A stretch of DNA of 64,000 nucleotides from Weissella thailandensis (GTDB taxonomy: Bacteria > Bacillota > Bacilli > Lactobacillales > Lactobacillaceae). The notes under the pieces are model-generated. The model was not told where the DNA came from. It searched no databases and saw only the letters and a list, made by a program, of their open reading frames with translations. The position numbers were made by a program, and so were the translations under genes. The stretch spans positions 1-64,000 of the forward strand of contig NZ_BJEC01000007.1 of the NCBI RefSeq assembly GCF_005405465.1, given 5' to 3'. This document shows positions 1 through 7,244 of this stretch, one piece after another (position 1 is the first letter of the stretch; every line of letters begins with the position of its first letter).

Positions 1-47
1 TGTAGGTACATCGTGACTGCTTCAATTTGTACTTCTTTTGAAAACAT
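1..47 (-). CDS. Possible start of an IS3-type transposase OrfA (partial, runs off the left edge)
   Basis: An open frame starts with ATG at 47 on the minus strand and stays open to the window edge (15 codons, reading MFSKEVQIEAVTMYL). The pattern of a short basic start followed by a helix resembles the beginning of IS3/IS150-family OrfA helix-turn-helix proteins, but 15 residues cannot prove it. A GGGG Shine-Dalgarno-like run lies 8 bases upstream, inside the 3' arm of the hairpin at 53-92. It could equally be a chance frame downstream of the tRNA-Asn gene. Confidence 0.3.
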   Translation of the reverse strand, partial: MFSKEVQIEAVTMYL

Positions 48-52
48 AGTAA

Positions 53-92
53 AACCCCGTAAGTTTTGGAAATTACTCCAACTTACGGGGTT
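53..92 (-). terminator. Hairpin downstream of tRNA-Asn / upstream of the edge ORF
   Basis: An inverted repeat with arms AACCCCGTAAGTT and AACTTACGGGGTT, extended by GGA/TCC, forms a stem of about 15 bp. Read on the minus strand it is followed by TTTTACTATGTTTT, so it may end tRNA-Asn transcription. The same 3' arm holds the GGGG ahead of the ATG at 47, so it may also hide that start. Confidence 0.55.
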
Positions 93-131
93 CAGTTCAG
101 ACAACAACTTGTGTCTCGGCTTTTTTAATTA

Positions 132-203
132 CTGCTCTGGCTGGGTTCGAACCAGCGACCTCCTCATTAACAGTGAGTTATTCTACCACTGAACTACAGA
201 GCA
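132..203 (-). tRNA. tRNA-Asn (GTT), copy 1
   Basis: A 72-nt cloverleaf on the minus strand has a 7-bp acceptor stem (TGCTCTG/CAGAGCA), anticodon loop CTGTTAA with anticodon GTT, T-loop TTCGAAC and discriminator G. CCA is not encoded. Position 27-43 is an A-G mismatch. It is identical to copy 2 at 336-407. Confidence 0.95.
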
Positions 204-227
204 ATCATCGCATCAAGCAATGTGATA

Positions 228-256
228 AATATACAACGCTTATGATTAAAAGTCAA
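228..256 (-). promoter_or_regulatory. Promoter of tRNA-Asn copy 1
   Basis: On the minus strand TTGACT (256-251) and TATATT (233-228) are separated by 17 bases, about 25 bases before the tRNA start. The same arrangement precedes copy 2. Confidence 0.75.
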
Positions 257-258
257 CT

Positions 259-286
259 AGGTAAATGAAATTTCTTTAATTTACCT
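259..286 (-). terminator. Hairpin between the two tRNA-Asn genes
   Basis: Arms AGGTAAAT and ATTTACCT, extended by AAA/TTT after one mismatch, form a 12-bp stem. Read on the minus strand it lies about 50 bases downstream of copy 2. The T-run after it is poor, so its role as terminator is tentative. Confidence 0.35.
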
Positions 287-335
287 GAATATAAAAGTGA
301 TGCCTTGAGATAGTCTTGGTATTGCTTTTATATAA

Positions 336-407
336 CTGCTCTGGCTGGGTTCGAACCAGCGACCTCCTCATTAACAGTGAGTTATTCTACCACTGAACTA
401 CAGAGCA
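336..407 (-). tRNA. tRNA-Asn (GTT), copy 2
   Basis: Same 72-nt sequence and cloverleaf as copy 1 (anticodon GTT, no encoded CCA). It has its own promoter, so the duplication includes the promoter region as well as the gene. Confidence 0.95.
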
Positions 408-430
408 ATAATTAACCAGCGAATACATTA

Positions 431-459
431 AATATACACTGTGATAAATTAAAAGTCAA
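431..459 (-). promoter_or_regulatory. Promoter of tRNA-Asn copy 2
   Basis: Minus-strand TTGACT (459-454), a 17-base spacer and TATATT (436-431) lie 24 bases before the tRNA 5' end. Confidence 0.75.
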
Positions 460-479
460 CCGCATAAATGAATAAAATT

Positions 480-510
480 TAATAATTATTCTGGACGAGA
501 ATAATTATTA
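480..510. repeat. Perfect 13-bp AT-rich inverted repeat
   Basis: TAATAATTATTCT and AGAATAATTATTA are exact complements around the 5-base loop GGACG. No T-run follows on the plus strand. It sits between the tRNA-Asn promoter and the promoter of the gene at 603, so it may be an operator or a weak two-way terminator. Confidence 0.6.
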
Positions 511-562
511 AATAAAAAGTAAAAGGATGTCAATAAAACAAGAAAAAAATTCATTTAATTGG

Positions 563-594
563 TATGATAGAGTTAATAAATGACGATTAGGGGG
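563..594 (+). promoter_or_regulatory. Likely -10 element and ribosome binding site of the gene at 603
   Basis: TATGAT at 563-568 is a fair -10 box without a convincing -35. AGGGGG at 589-594 is a strong Shine-Dalgarno sequence 8 bases before the ATG. Confidence 0.45.
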
Positions 595-602
595 CAGCGC
601 AG

Positions 603-1325
603 ATGGCTGACTTTCAACTAAAAGGGATGCCCGTATGGGTGTATGCAAAAGATGTTGATACAAAAAGTGCGCTGACACGTGCACGATTGATTGAAGGTTA
701 TATTGGTGACACTTTTTCAATTGATCCGGAATCAATATCAGGTTACCGTTTTGTGTCTTCAGAGGGGACGTTAACAGGAACCTTTGATGAACAAACCATG
801 TATTCGGCGACATTTTACTATCAACGTGAGGATGTCGCTGTAACAGAGCAGCTGACACATAAATATTTACGTATTTTAGAAAATGTACAGCCTGTTGTTG
901 ATGTGGAAGATTTAACCGAAACTGGTCAGAAATTGTGGTCTGGCTCTGTTGTTAAGGTTTCGCAACGTATGGCGACACGAACAGGTGATTTTTGGTATCA
1001 ATTAGCTGATTCAAGATGGATCAAGTATGATATGCAGACTATGAAGCTCACTGATAATGATGGTCAGCATAATCAACCGGTTGCTGAATGGAAGCGACCA
1101 ACAGTTTGGCAGCCAACGCCAATCAGTGCTCAGGGTAAAATCGACTATATTCCTAGTCAAGAAGTGGTCGTTTATTCACAGCCGTATGGACATGAAATTG
1201 GTCGCATGCAGCATGGTACTTCGGTAGAAGTGACGGAACAAGTCGTCGATCCTTCAGGCGTTACATGGTACCATGTTGCGCAGCAAGGATGGTTATCAGC
1301 TATTTATTTGTCGTTGAATAAGTAA
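603..1325 (+). CDS. MucBP/SH3-like domain protein, no signal peptide
   Basis: The 240-residue product is not a recognised enzyme. Residues about 10-75 resemble a MucBP repeat (GYIGDTFSIDPESISGYRF, then LTGTFDEQ and a closing FYY strand). A middle segment (about 105-150, GSVVKVSQRMATRTGDFWYQ) and the C-terminus (about 180-240, ending GVTWYHVAQQGWLSAIYL) look like bacterial SH3-type beta barrels. MucBP and SH3 modules normally occur on secreted cell-wall proteins, yet no signal peptide, membrane segment or LPxTG motif is present. Either it is a cytoplasmic product built from wall-type folds or the secretion signal was lost. It is probably a single gene, 29 bases before manA. A role in wall binding is inference from fold only. 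Confidence 0.75.
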   Translation: MADFQLKGMPVWVYAKDVDTKSALTRARLIEGYIGDTFSIDPESISGYRFVSSEGTLTGTFDEQTMYSATFYYQREDVAVTEQLTHKYLRILENVQPVVDVEDLTETGQKLWSGSVVKVSQRMATRTGDFWYQLADSRWIKYDMQTMKLTDNDGQHNQPVAEWKRPTVWQPTPISAQGKIDYIPSQEVVVYSQPYGHEIGRMQHGTSVEVTEQVVDPSGVTWYHVAQQGWLSAIYLSLNK

Positions 1326-1354
1326 TTAATTATGGTAATTAGTCGGGGGACATT

Positions 1355-2320
1355 ATGACAGAACCATTGATATTAAAACCAGCATTACATGAAAAAATTT
1401 GGGGTGGTACCGCATTACGTGACGTTTATGATTTTGATATACCATCAGAAAGTACTGGTGAAGCGTGGGTAATTTCTGGACATCCTAATGGTCCAGTTAC
1501 CGTCACCAACGGTAAATATGCGGGTAAAACTGTGGCTGAACTATGGCGTGATGAGCCAGCACTGTTTGCTAATGAAGATGTAAATCGACCATTTCCTTTG
1601 TTGGTAAAAATTTTAGATGCTCATCGTGATTTATCAGTACAAGTCCACCCGGATGATGAGTATGCTAGCGAACATGCAGGTGAGTTAGGGAAAACCGAAT
1701 CATGGTATATTTTGTCTGCTGAACCAGGTGCTACTATTTATTATGGCCATACAGCACAAGACAAACAAACATTTGATCAAGAAGTTGATGAGGCAGATTG
1801 GGATAACTTGTTACAGAAGGTTCCTGTGAAAGCTGGCGATTTCTTTTATGTTCCTTCTGGTACGTTGCATGCGCTTGGTGAGGGTGTTTTGACGTTAGAA
1901 ACACAGCAATCTTCAGATGTGACTTACCGAGTCTATGATTTTGATCGGGTTGATGCCAAGACAGGTGCTAAGCGTGATTTGCATTTGGCTGACGCTAAAA
2001 ATGTGACAACTGTGCCATTTATTCCTAATAAACCAACGCAAAAAGTTTCACATATTGAAGATTTAACGTTCACAGAGTTAGTTACAGCCCCATACTTTAA
2101 TGTGGTGAAGTGGCAAATTGCTGGTCGTGCAACGGTGGATGCAACGGCTCCCTATACATTGGCAACAGTGGTTGATGGCGATGTTGAATTAACCGTCTTT
2201 GGTGTGACTTATCACTTGGCAAAAGGAATCAGTTTTATTTTGCCGAATGATGTTGAGACATGGAAACTCAATGGACATGCCACACTAATTACATCGACAC
2301 CAGGACCTAAGTCACTGTAA
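1355..2320 (+). CDS. manA: Mannose-6-phosphate isomerase, class I
   Basis: It interconverts mannose-6-phosphate and fructose-6-phosphate in the cytoplasm, feeding mannose into glycolysis or supplying mannose-6-phosphate for sugar nucleotides. The 321-residue length fits the short Firmicutes ManA type. Cupin zinc-site segments are visible: QVHPDD at about 96-101, the glutamate of GKTESWYIL at about 112-120 and PSGTLHALG around 168-176. GGGGGA ahead of the ATG serves as ribosome binding site. It follows the MucBP/SH3 gene by 29 bases and could be read from the same promoter. A hairpin with a T-rich tail closes the gene. Confidence 0.95.
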   Translation: MTEPLILKPALHEKIWGGTALRDVYDFDIPSESTGEAWVISGHPNGPVTVTNGKYAGKTVAELWRDEPALFANEDVNRPFPLLVKILDAHRDLSVQVHPDDEYASEHAGELGKTESWYILSAEPGATIYYGHTAQDKQTFDQEVDEADWDNLLQKVPVKAGDFFYVPSGTLHALGEGVLTLETQQSSDVTYRVYDFDRVDAKTGAKRDLHLADAKNVTTVPFIPNKPTQKVSHIEDLTFTELVTAPYFNVVKWQIAGRATVDATAPYTLATVVDGDVELTVFGVTYHLAKGISFILPNDVETWKLNGHATLITSTPGPKSL

Positions 2321-2348
2321 AAATAGGATAGTAACATTTATATTAAAG

Positions 2349-2387
2349 GCGCTAACTGTTGCATAAACAGTGGTGTCTTTCTTTATT
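2349..2387 (+). terminator. Terminator after manA
   Basis: ACTGTT/AACAGT with loop GCATA, extended by CGCT/GGTG pairs including G-U, is followed by TCTTTCTTTATTT. The stem is moderate. Confidence 0.5.
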
Positions 2388-2475
2388 TCAAAATGGTAAA
2401 ATTTGATAGATGATTATTGAAAAGATATTGCAGATAAAGGCGTGCGTGATTTGTTTGCACAATTAGGAGGATAAC

Positions 2476-3828
2476 ATGAGCCTTAAAAGTGGATTAGCAA
2501 CTTTGGTTGGGAAGGGAACATATACTGTATTGCATGATATCTTACGTCGGGGTGGTACATCATTGCCTGGTAAGTTAGCAACAAAAATCGATCCCAATGT
2601 TATGCAAAGCTATGCTGAAAAATATGATGTTATTCTGATTACGGGAACGAATGGTAAGACTTTGACAACAACGTTAACAACGCGCGTCTTACGAGAAAAA
2701 TATGCTGATGTCATTACTAATCCTTCGGGTTCGAATATGATGCAGGGTATTACAGGAACGATGTTGACATCAAAGGTCACAGATAAACAACAACGCCCGG
2801 TGGCTTTACTAGAAGTCGATGAAGCCAACGTGGAGGCAGTTGCTAAACAATTAAAACCTAAAGCCTTTGTGTTAACAAACATTTTCCGTGATCAGATGGA
2901 TCGGTATGGTGAGATTTATACAACATATGAAAAGATATTAAAGGGAATTCGTTTATTTCCTGAAGCAACTGTTATTGCGAATGCGGATTCACCAATTTTT
3001 ATGCGGGGAGATTTACCAAATCCAAAAGTCTATTATGGCTTTAATCATGTACTGGCTACTGGTGACATGAAAGCACCGCATAATACTGACGGTGTGTTAT
3101 CGCCAACAGACCATTCAATTTTGCATTATCACTTTATAACATTCGGTAATCAAGGAGATTATTTCTCAGTTACTGATGATTTTAAGCGTCCAGCCTTAGA
3201 TTATGCAGTCACAAAGCTTAATAAACTAACACCAATTTCATCGAATTTTGATATTGATGGTAAAACTTTCCAAATTGAAATTGGTGGTATGTACAATATT
3301 TATAATGCGCTAGCAGCATATGCTGTCGGGCGTTTTATGGGTGTATCAGCTGACCAGATTCAGCAAGCATTTTCATCTAATGCGCAAATATTTGGACGTC
3401 AAGAAGCAGTTAAAGTCGATGATAAAGAAGTTACGATTGTCTTAATCAAAAATCCGGTGGGTGCAAATCAGGTCATTGACATGATGAAAACGGATGATCA
3501 ACCTTTCTCAATGATTGCCTTGCTTAATGCAAATTATGCTGATGGTATTGATACCAGTTGGATTTGGGATGCGGATTTTGAGTCATTACACGATACTGGC
3601 ATCCAATCAGTAGCAACAGGTGGTGAACGATATAAAGATTTGTATGTTCGCTTGAAGATGGCTAACTTTGGCGATCATCCGGTTTATCAAGACTTAAAGC
3701 AGATTGTGCCAGCGATTGAAAAAATGCCAACCAAGCGCGTTTATATACTTGCAACGTATACGGCAATGTTACAGTTACGTACTGAATTGAAGCAACAAGG
3801 TTATATTCATACAGGAATGGGGGAATAA
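2476..3828 (+). CDS. murT: Lipid II isoglutaminyl synthase, glutamine-ligase subunit MurT
   Basis: With GatD it amidates the alpha-carboxyl of D-glutamate in lipid II, using ammonia from glutamine and ATP. The 450-residue protein has the Mur-ligase P-loop GTNGKT (about 57-62), the central lid and the C-terminal DUF1727 domain with the signature DGIDTSWIWD. Characterised MurT proteins carry a four-cysteine zinc ribbon in the middle domain. Here the aligned positions are S209, D212, S231 and D234, and the whole protein has no cysteine. The surrounding residues (HYHFITFGNQGDYF and FKRP) are well kept, so this is loss of the ligands and not of the segment. AGGAGG lies before the ATG, and gatD follows after 4 bases. 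Confidence 0.95.
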   Translation: MSLKSGLATLVGKGTYTVLHDILRRGGTSLPGKLATKIDPNVMQSYAEKYDVILITGTNGKTLTTTLTTRVLREKYADVITNPSGSNMMQGITGTMLTSKVTDKQQRPVALLEVDEANVEAVAKQLKPKAFVLTNIFRDQMDRYGEIYTTYEKILKGIRLFPEATVIANADSPIFMRGDLPNPKVYYGFNHVLATGDMKAPHNTDGVLSPTDHSILHYHFITFGNQGDYFSVTDDFKRPALDYAVTKLNKLTPISSNFDIDGKTFQIEIGGMYNIYNALAAYAVGRFMGVSADQIQQAFSSNAQIFGRQEAVKVDDKEVTIVLIKNPVGANQVIDMMKTDDQPFSMIALLNANYADGIDTSWIWDADFESLHDTGIQSVATGGERYKDLYVRLKMANFGDHPVYQDLKQIVPAIEKMPTKRVYILATYTAMLQLRTELKQQGYIHTGMGE

Positions 3829-3832
3829 GCCA

Positions 3833-4540
3833 ATGGCTGATTATAAGTTACATACAGCACATTTATACGGTGATTTGATGAATACGTATGGTGATTTTGG
3901 GAATATTGTTGCTCTCAGATATTATGCGCATCAAATTGGGGTCGAAGTGGATGAAAAAATTATCTCATTAGGAGATGATTTTGATCCGACAACTTATGAT
4001 TTTGTGCTATTTGGTGGTGGTCAGGATTACGAGCAAATGATTGTGGCTGATGATTTGCCAGATAAAGCACCTGCGTTGAAACAATATATTGAAACTGATG
4101 GCCCATTTTTAGGGGTTTGTGGTGGTTTCCAACTATTAGGACAGTATTTTTTGCTAGCTGATGGTACTAGAGTAAATGGTATCGGCGCGCTAAGTCACTA
4201 TACATTAAATCAACCGGATAATCGTTTCATCGGTAACATAACCATTCATGATGAAGTGAATGACTTGGAATACCGTGGATTTGAAAACCACCAAGGACGT
4301 ACTTTCTTAGGAGATGATGAACGCCCACTTGGTAAAGTTATCAAGGGTAATGGTAACAATGGTGAAGACGGTGGTGAAGGTTTGGTGTACCGCAACGTTT
4401 ACGGGACATATTTCCATGGTCCTATCTTGACTCGTAATGGTAATTTAGCCTTACACATCTTGCAACTAGCTTTAGAGCGACGCTATCCAGATGTTAATTG
4501 GCAAGATAAAATTGCAGCGATTACGCCGGAATTTTTCTAG
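3833..4540 (+). CDS. gatD: Lipid II isoglutaminyl synthase, glutaminase subunit GatD
   Basis: This class I glutamine amidotransferase of the CobB/CobQ type hydrolyses glutamine and passes ammonia to MurT, which sits 4 bases upstream in the same operon. The 235-residue length matches the family. The nucleophile C96 lies in GPFLGVCGGFQLLG and the catalytic histidine H195 in YGTYFHGPIL. The substrate-site glycine-rich segment FGGGQDYEQ (about 60-68) is present. Together the pair makes D-isoglutamine in the stem peptide, which is needed for efficient crosslinking in Gram-positive bacteria. The ATG directly follows the murT stop with little room for a separate ribosome binding site, consistent with coupled translation. 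Confidence 0.95.
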   Translation: MADYKLHTAHLYGDLMNTYGDFGNIVALRYYAHQIGVEVDEKIISLGDDFDPTTYDFVLFGGGQDYEQMIVADDLPDKAPALKQYIETDGPFLGVCGGFQLLGQYFLLADGTRVNGIGALSHYTLNQPDNRFIGNITIHDEVNDLEYRGFENHQGRTFLGDDERPLGKVIKGNGNNGEDGGEGLVYRNVYGTYFHGPILTRNGNLALHILQLALERRYPDVNWQDKIAAITPEFF

Positions 4541-4559
4541 GCAATTTTGCATAATCAAA

Positions 4560-4597
4560 CAGGGGGATGGAACGATAACGCCATTCTCTTTTTTTTA
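4560..4597 (+). terminator. Terminator after murT-gatD
   Basis: GGGGGATGG pairs with CCATTCTCT, with several G-U pairs and an inner CG-ATAA-CG loop, and is followed by a run of eight T. Confidence 0.65.
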
Positions 4598-4607
4598 TTG
4601 ACATTTT

Positions 4608-4648
4608 TGTTATACTAGACTGGAGTGCAAACTGGATTTTTACAGGAG
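4608..4648 (+). promoter_or_regulatory. Extended -10 promoter and ribosome binding site of tdk
   Basis: TGTTATACT (4608-4616) is an extended -10 element. TTGACA at 4598-4603 is too close to serve as its -35. AGGAG at 4644-4648 precedes the tdk ATG. This is the likely start of the tdk-prfA-prmC-ywlC-glyA transcript. Confidence 0.55.
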
Positions 4649-4662
4649 AAAGGCAGAAAAAG

Positions 4663-5265
4663 ATGGCGCAATTATTCTTTCGTTATGGTGCAATGGCCAG
4701 TGGTAAAAGCATTGAAATTTTGAAAGTTGCACATAATTATGAAGTGCAACAAAGACGCGTTTTGCTCCTAACAAGTGCGCTTGATGACCGATCAGGAGTG
4801 GGTGCAATTGCCTCACGAATAGGTATGCAGCGTGCAGCACAGGCGATTCATCCCACAGACGACTTGTTTAAATTGATTTCAGAAAGTGATTCAATTGCCG
4901 CTGTGTTGATTGATGAGGCGCAGTTTATGACCAAAGAACAAGTTTTGCAATTAACCAGGGTAGTCGATGAATTAAATATTCCAGTACTAACTTTTGGATT
5001 GAAAAACGATGCGTTTAACGAGTTATTCCCTGGTTCAGAAGCATTACTAATTTATGCTGACAAAATCGAAGAGATGAAAACACTTTGTTCATTTTGTGGT
5101 CGTAAAGCCGTTATGAACTTGCGCATTTCAAACGGGCAACCGGTCTACGAAGGTGAACAAGTTCAGATTGGTGGGGATGAGGCCTACATGCCGGTCTGCC
5201 GTAACCATTATAATCATCCTGATTTAGAAGCATTAGCCCGTCGGACTGGATTAAATACAAAATAA
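4663..5265 (+). CDS. tdk: Thymidine kinase
   Basis: It phosphorylates thymidine to dTMP for pyrimidine salvage. The 200-residue protein is a type II (TK1-like) enzyme: P-loop GAMASGKS (9-16), Walker B with catalytic glutamate in DEAQF (84-88), and a zinc site made of C142, C145, C179 and H182 (CSFC and CRNH), the usual fourth cysteine being a histidine here. It heads the conserved tdk-prfA-prmC-ywlC-glyA gene string of Firmicutes. AGGAG is placed 14 bases before the ATG, with a second weak AAAGG nearer to it. prfA follows after 21 bases. Confidence 0.96.
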   Translation: MAQLFFRYGAMASGKSIEILKVAHNYEVQQRRVLLLTSALDDRSGVGAIASRIGMQRAAQAIHPTDDLFKLISESDSIAAVLIDEAQFMTKEQVLQLTRVVDELNIPVLTFGLKNDAFNELFPGSEALLIYADKIEEMKTLCSFCGRKAVMNLRISNGQPVYEGEQVQIGGDEAYMPVCRNHYNHPDLEALARRTGLNTK

Positions 5266-5286
5266 AAATAAAGGAATAAAAAACAC

Positions 5287-6372
5287 ATGGATGAAATTTT
5301 TGAAAAAGTGCAATCTGTTGTGGATCGATATGACGAAGTCAGCGAAATGATTTCTGATCCCGATGTTATTGCCGATACAAAACGTTTTTTGGTGCTATCT
5401 AAAGAAGAGGGTAGTCTGCGTGAGACGGTTGAAACTTTCAAGCACTACAAGCAAGTCGTTGAAAGTATCGAAGAAAATGAAGAGATTTTGCGTGAAGAAG
5501 CCAATGATTCTGAACTTGAAGAGTTAGCCAAGGAAGAATTAAAAGACTTACGTGTTGAAAAAGAATCATTAGAAGAGCAAATCAAGATTTTACTACTGCC
5601 TAAGGATCCAAATGATGATAAGAACATTATCATGGAAATTCACGGTGCAGCTGGTGGAGATGAAGGTGCTTTATTTGCGGCTGATCTTTATGACATGTAT
5701 CTTCGCTATGCCGAAAAAGAAGGCTGGACAGTTGAAATCATTGATGAAAACAAGACCGAAATTGGTGGTTATAAAGAAATTGTCTTGATGATCACTGGGG
5801 ATAATGTTTATTCAAAGTTAAAGTTTGAAAATGGTGCCCATCGTGTGCAACGAGTACCCGAAACTGAATCTGCTGGTCGTGTGCACACTTCGACAGCTAC
5901 AGTTGGTGTGATGCCAGAATATGAAGATGTTGATATTGAGATTGAAGACAAGGATTTGCGTGTGGATGTTTACCGTTCATCTGGTGCTGGTGGACAACAC
6001 ATTAACAAGACATCATCAGCGGTACGTATGACCCACTTACCAACTGGTATTGTTGTTGCCATGCAAGATCAACGTTCACAACAGCAGAACCGTGCTAAGG
6101 CGATGGAAATCTTGAAGACACGTGTCTACGATTACTACGCATCACAGAATGAAGCTGAGTATGCTGAACAACGTAAGACAGCTGTTGGAACTGGTGATCG
6201 TTCTGAACGTATTCGTACATACAATTATCCACAAAATCGTGTGACTGATCATCGTATTGGTCTGTCATTGAATAAGTTGGATCGTATTATGAATGGTGAA
6301 TTAGAAGATGTCATCGACGCTTTGTTGATTGCTGATCAGACAGCAAAGCTGGAAGCCTTGAAGCAAGGATAG
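5287..6372 (+). CDS. prfA: Peptide chain release factor 1
   Basis: RF1 reads UAA and UAG stop codons and triggers hydrolysis of peptidyl-tRNA on the ribosome. The 361-residue length is typical. The stop-codon tripeptide of the PxT type is PET at about 191-193 (in [10 protein letters not shown]), and the GGQ loop is at about 235-237 ([10 protein letters not shown]). The N-terminal third is the acidic helical domain 1. The gene is followed after 9 bases by prmC, whose product methylates the GGQ glutamine of release factors, a very conserved pairing. An AAAGGA ribosome binding site precedes the ATG. Confidence 0.97.
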   Translation: MDEIFEKVQSVVDRYDEVSEMISDPDVIADTKRFLVLSKEEGSLRETVETFKHYKQVVESIEENEEILREEANDSELEELAKEELKDLRVEKESLEEQIKILLLPKDPNDDKNIIMEIHGAAGGDEGALFAADLYDMYLRYAEKEGWTVEIIDENKTEIGGYKEIVLMITGDNVYSKLKFENGAHRVQRVPETESAGRVHTSTATVGVMPEYEDVDIEIEDKDLRVDVYRSSGAGGQHINKTSSAVRMTHLPTGIVVAMQDQRSQQQNRAKAMEILKTRVYDYYASQNEAEYAEQRKTAVGTGDRSERIRTYNYPQNRVTDHRIGLSLNKLDRIMNGELEDVIDALLIADQTAKLEALKQG

Positions 6373-6381
6373 AATAAACGT

Positions 6382-7242
6382 ATGTTTGATGAACAATGGA
6401 CGATTCAAGCTGTTCGTGAATGGGGCGATTGGCAATTAGAACCCTATATTCATGATCAAGAAGAGCGTATGGCTCAAATCGATTATTTGTTAACAGGAAT
6501 GATGGATTGGAATTACGCACAATTAGGAAACAATTTGAATACGGTTCTAGAAGATGAAAAACGACTACGCTTTATGGTCGCTGTTCGTGCCATTAAAGGT
6601 GGTCAACCAGTGCAATACGCACTTGGACATGCTGCGTTTTATGGACGTGAATTTCAAGTTGACCGCCGTGTGTTGATTCCACGACAGGAAACGGAAGAAC
6701 TAGTGGAATGGGTGCTCAAAGACCATCCATCAAATACCAAACAACGAGTATTAGACATTGGTACTGGTTCTGGTGCAATTGCTGTTTCACTAAATGCAGA
6801 GCGTACGAATTGGGATGTTACGGGTACTGATATCTCAACAGATGCTTTGGCCGTTGCGAAAGAAAATGCGCAGTTATATGCGCCAGCAGTACAGTTGGTG
6901 CAAAGTGATCTGTTTACAGATGTTACAGGCACTTTTGATATTATTGTTGCTAACCCACCTTACATTAGCCGTGGTGAACAATCAGTGATGGATGAATCAG
7001 TGGTTATGTTTGAACCAGACGTTGCCCTTTACGCGGATGATGATGGATTGGCGTTATATAAGAAAATGGCAACAGACCTGCTGACTTTTTTGAAGCCAGG
7101 TGGGGCTGCCTACTTTGAAATCGGTTATCAACAAGGGGGCAAACTTGTTGATTTATTTGGAACATTACCTCAGGTCACAGTAACGTTACATCAAGATTTA
7201 AGTGGTCATGATCGAATGATTAAAGTATTGCGGGAGATGTAG
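6382..7242 (+). CDS. prmC: Release factor glutamine N5-methyltransferase
   Basis: It methylates the glutamine of the GGQ motif in RF1 and RF2 with S-adenosylmethionine. The 286-residue protein has an N-terminal helical domain, the SAM-binding motif LDIGTGSGAIAVSL (about 117-130) and the catalytic NPPY (191-194), characteristic of N5-glutamine methyltransferases. It sits 9 bases after its substrate gene prfA and 2 bases before ywlC, so the three are surely cotranscribed. Confidence 0.95.
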   Translation: MFDEQWTIQAVREWGDWQLEPYIHDQEERMAQIDYLLTGMMDWNYAQLGNNLNTVLEDEKRLRFMVAVRAIKGGQPVQYALGHAAFYGREFQVDRRVLIPRQETEELVEWVLKDHPSNTKQRVLDIGTGSGAIAVSLNAERTNWDVTGTDISTDALAVAKENAQLYAPAVQLVQSDLFTDVTGTFDIIVANPPYISRGEQSVMDESVVMFEPDVALYADDDGLALYKKMATDLLTFLKPGGAAYFEIGYQQGGKLVDLFGTLPQVTVTLHQDLSGHDRMIKVLREM

Positions 7243-7244
7243 AA

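Noticed and set aside
132-407. Direct repeats that could suggest a CRISPR array
   Set aside because: They are two complete identical tRNA-Asn genes; no spacer-repeat periodicity occurs in the window.
508-858. 116-residue minus-strand frame
   Set aside because: It overlaps the well-supported gene at 603 and has neither motif nor ribosome binding site.
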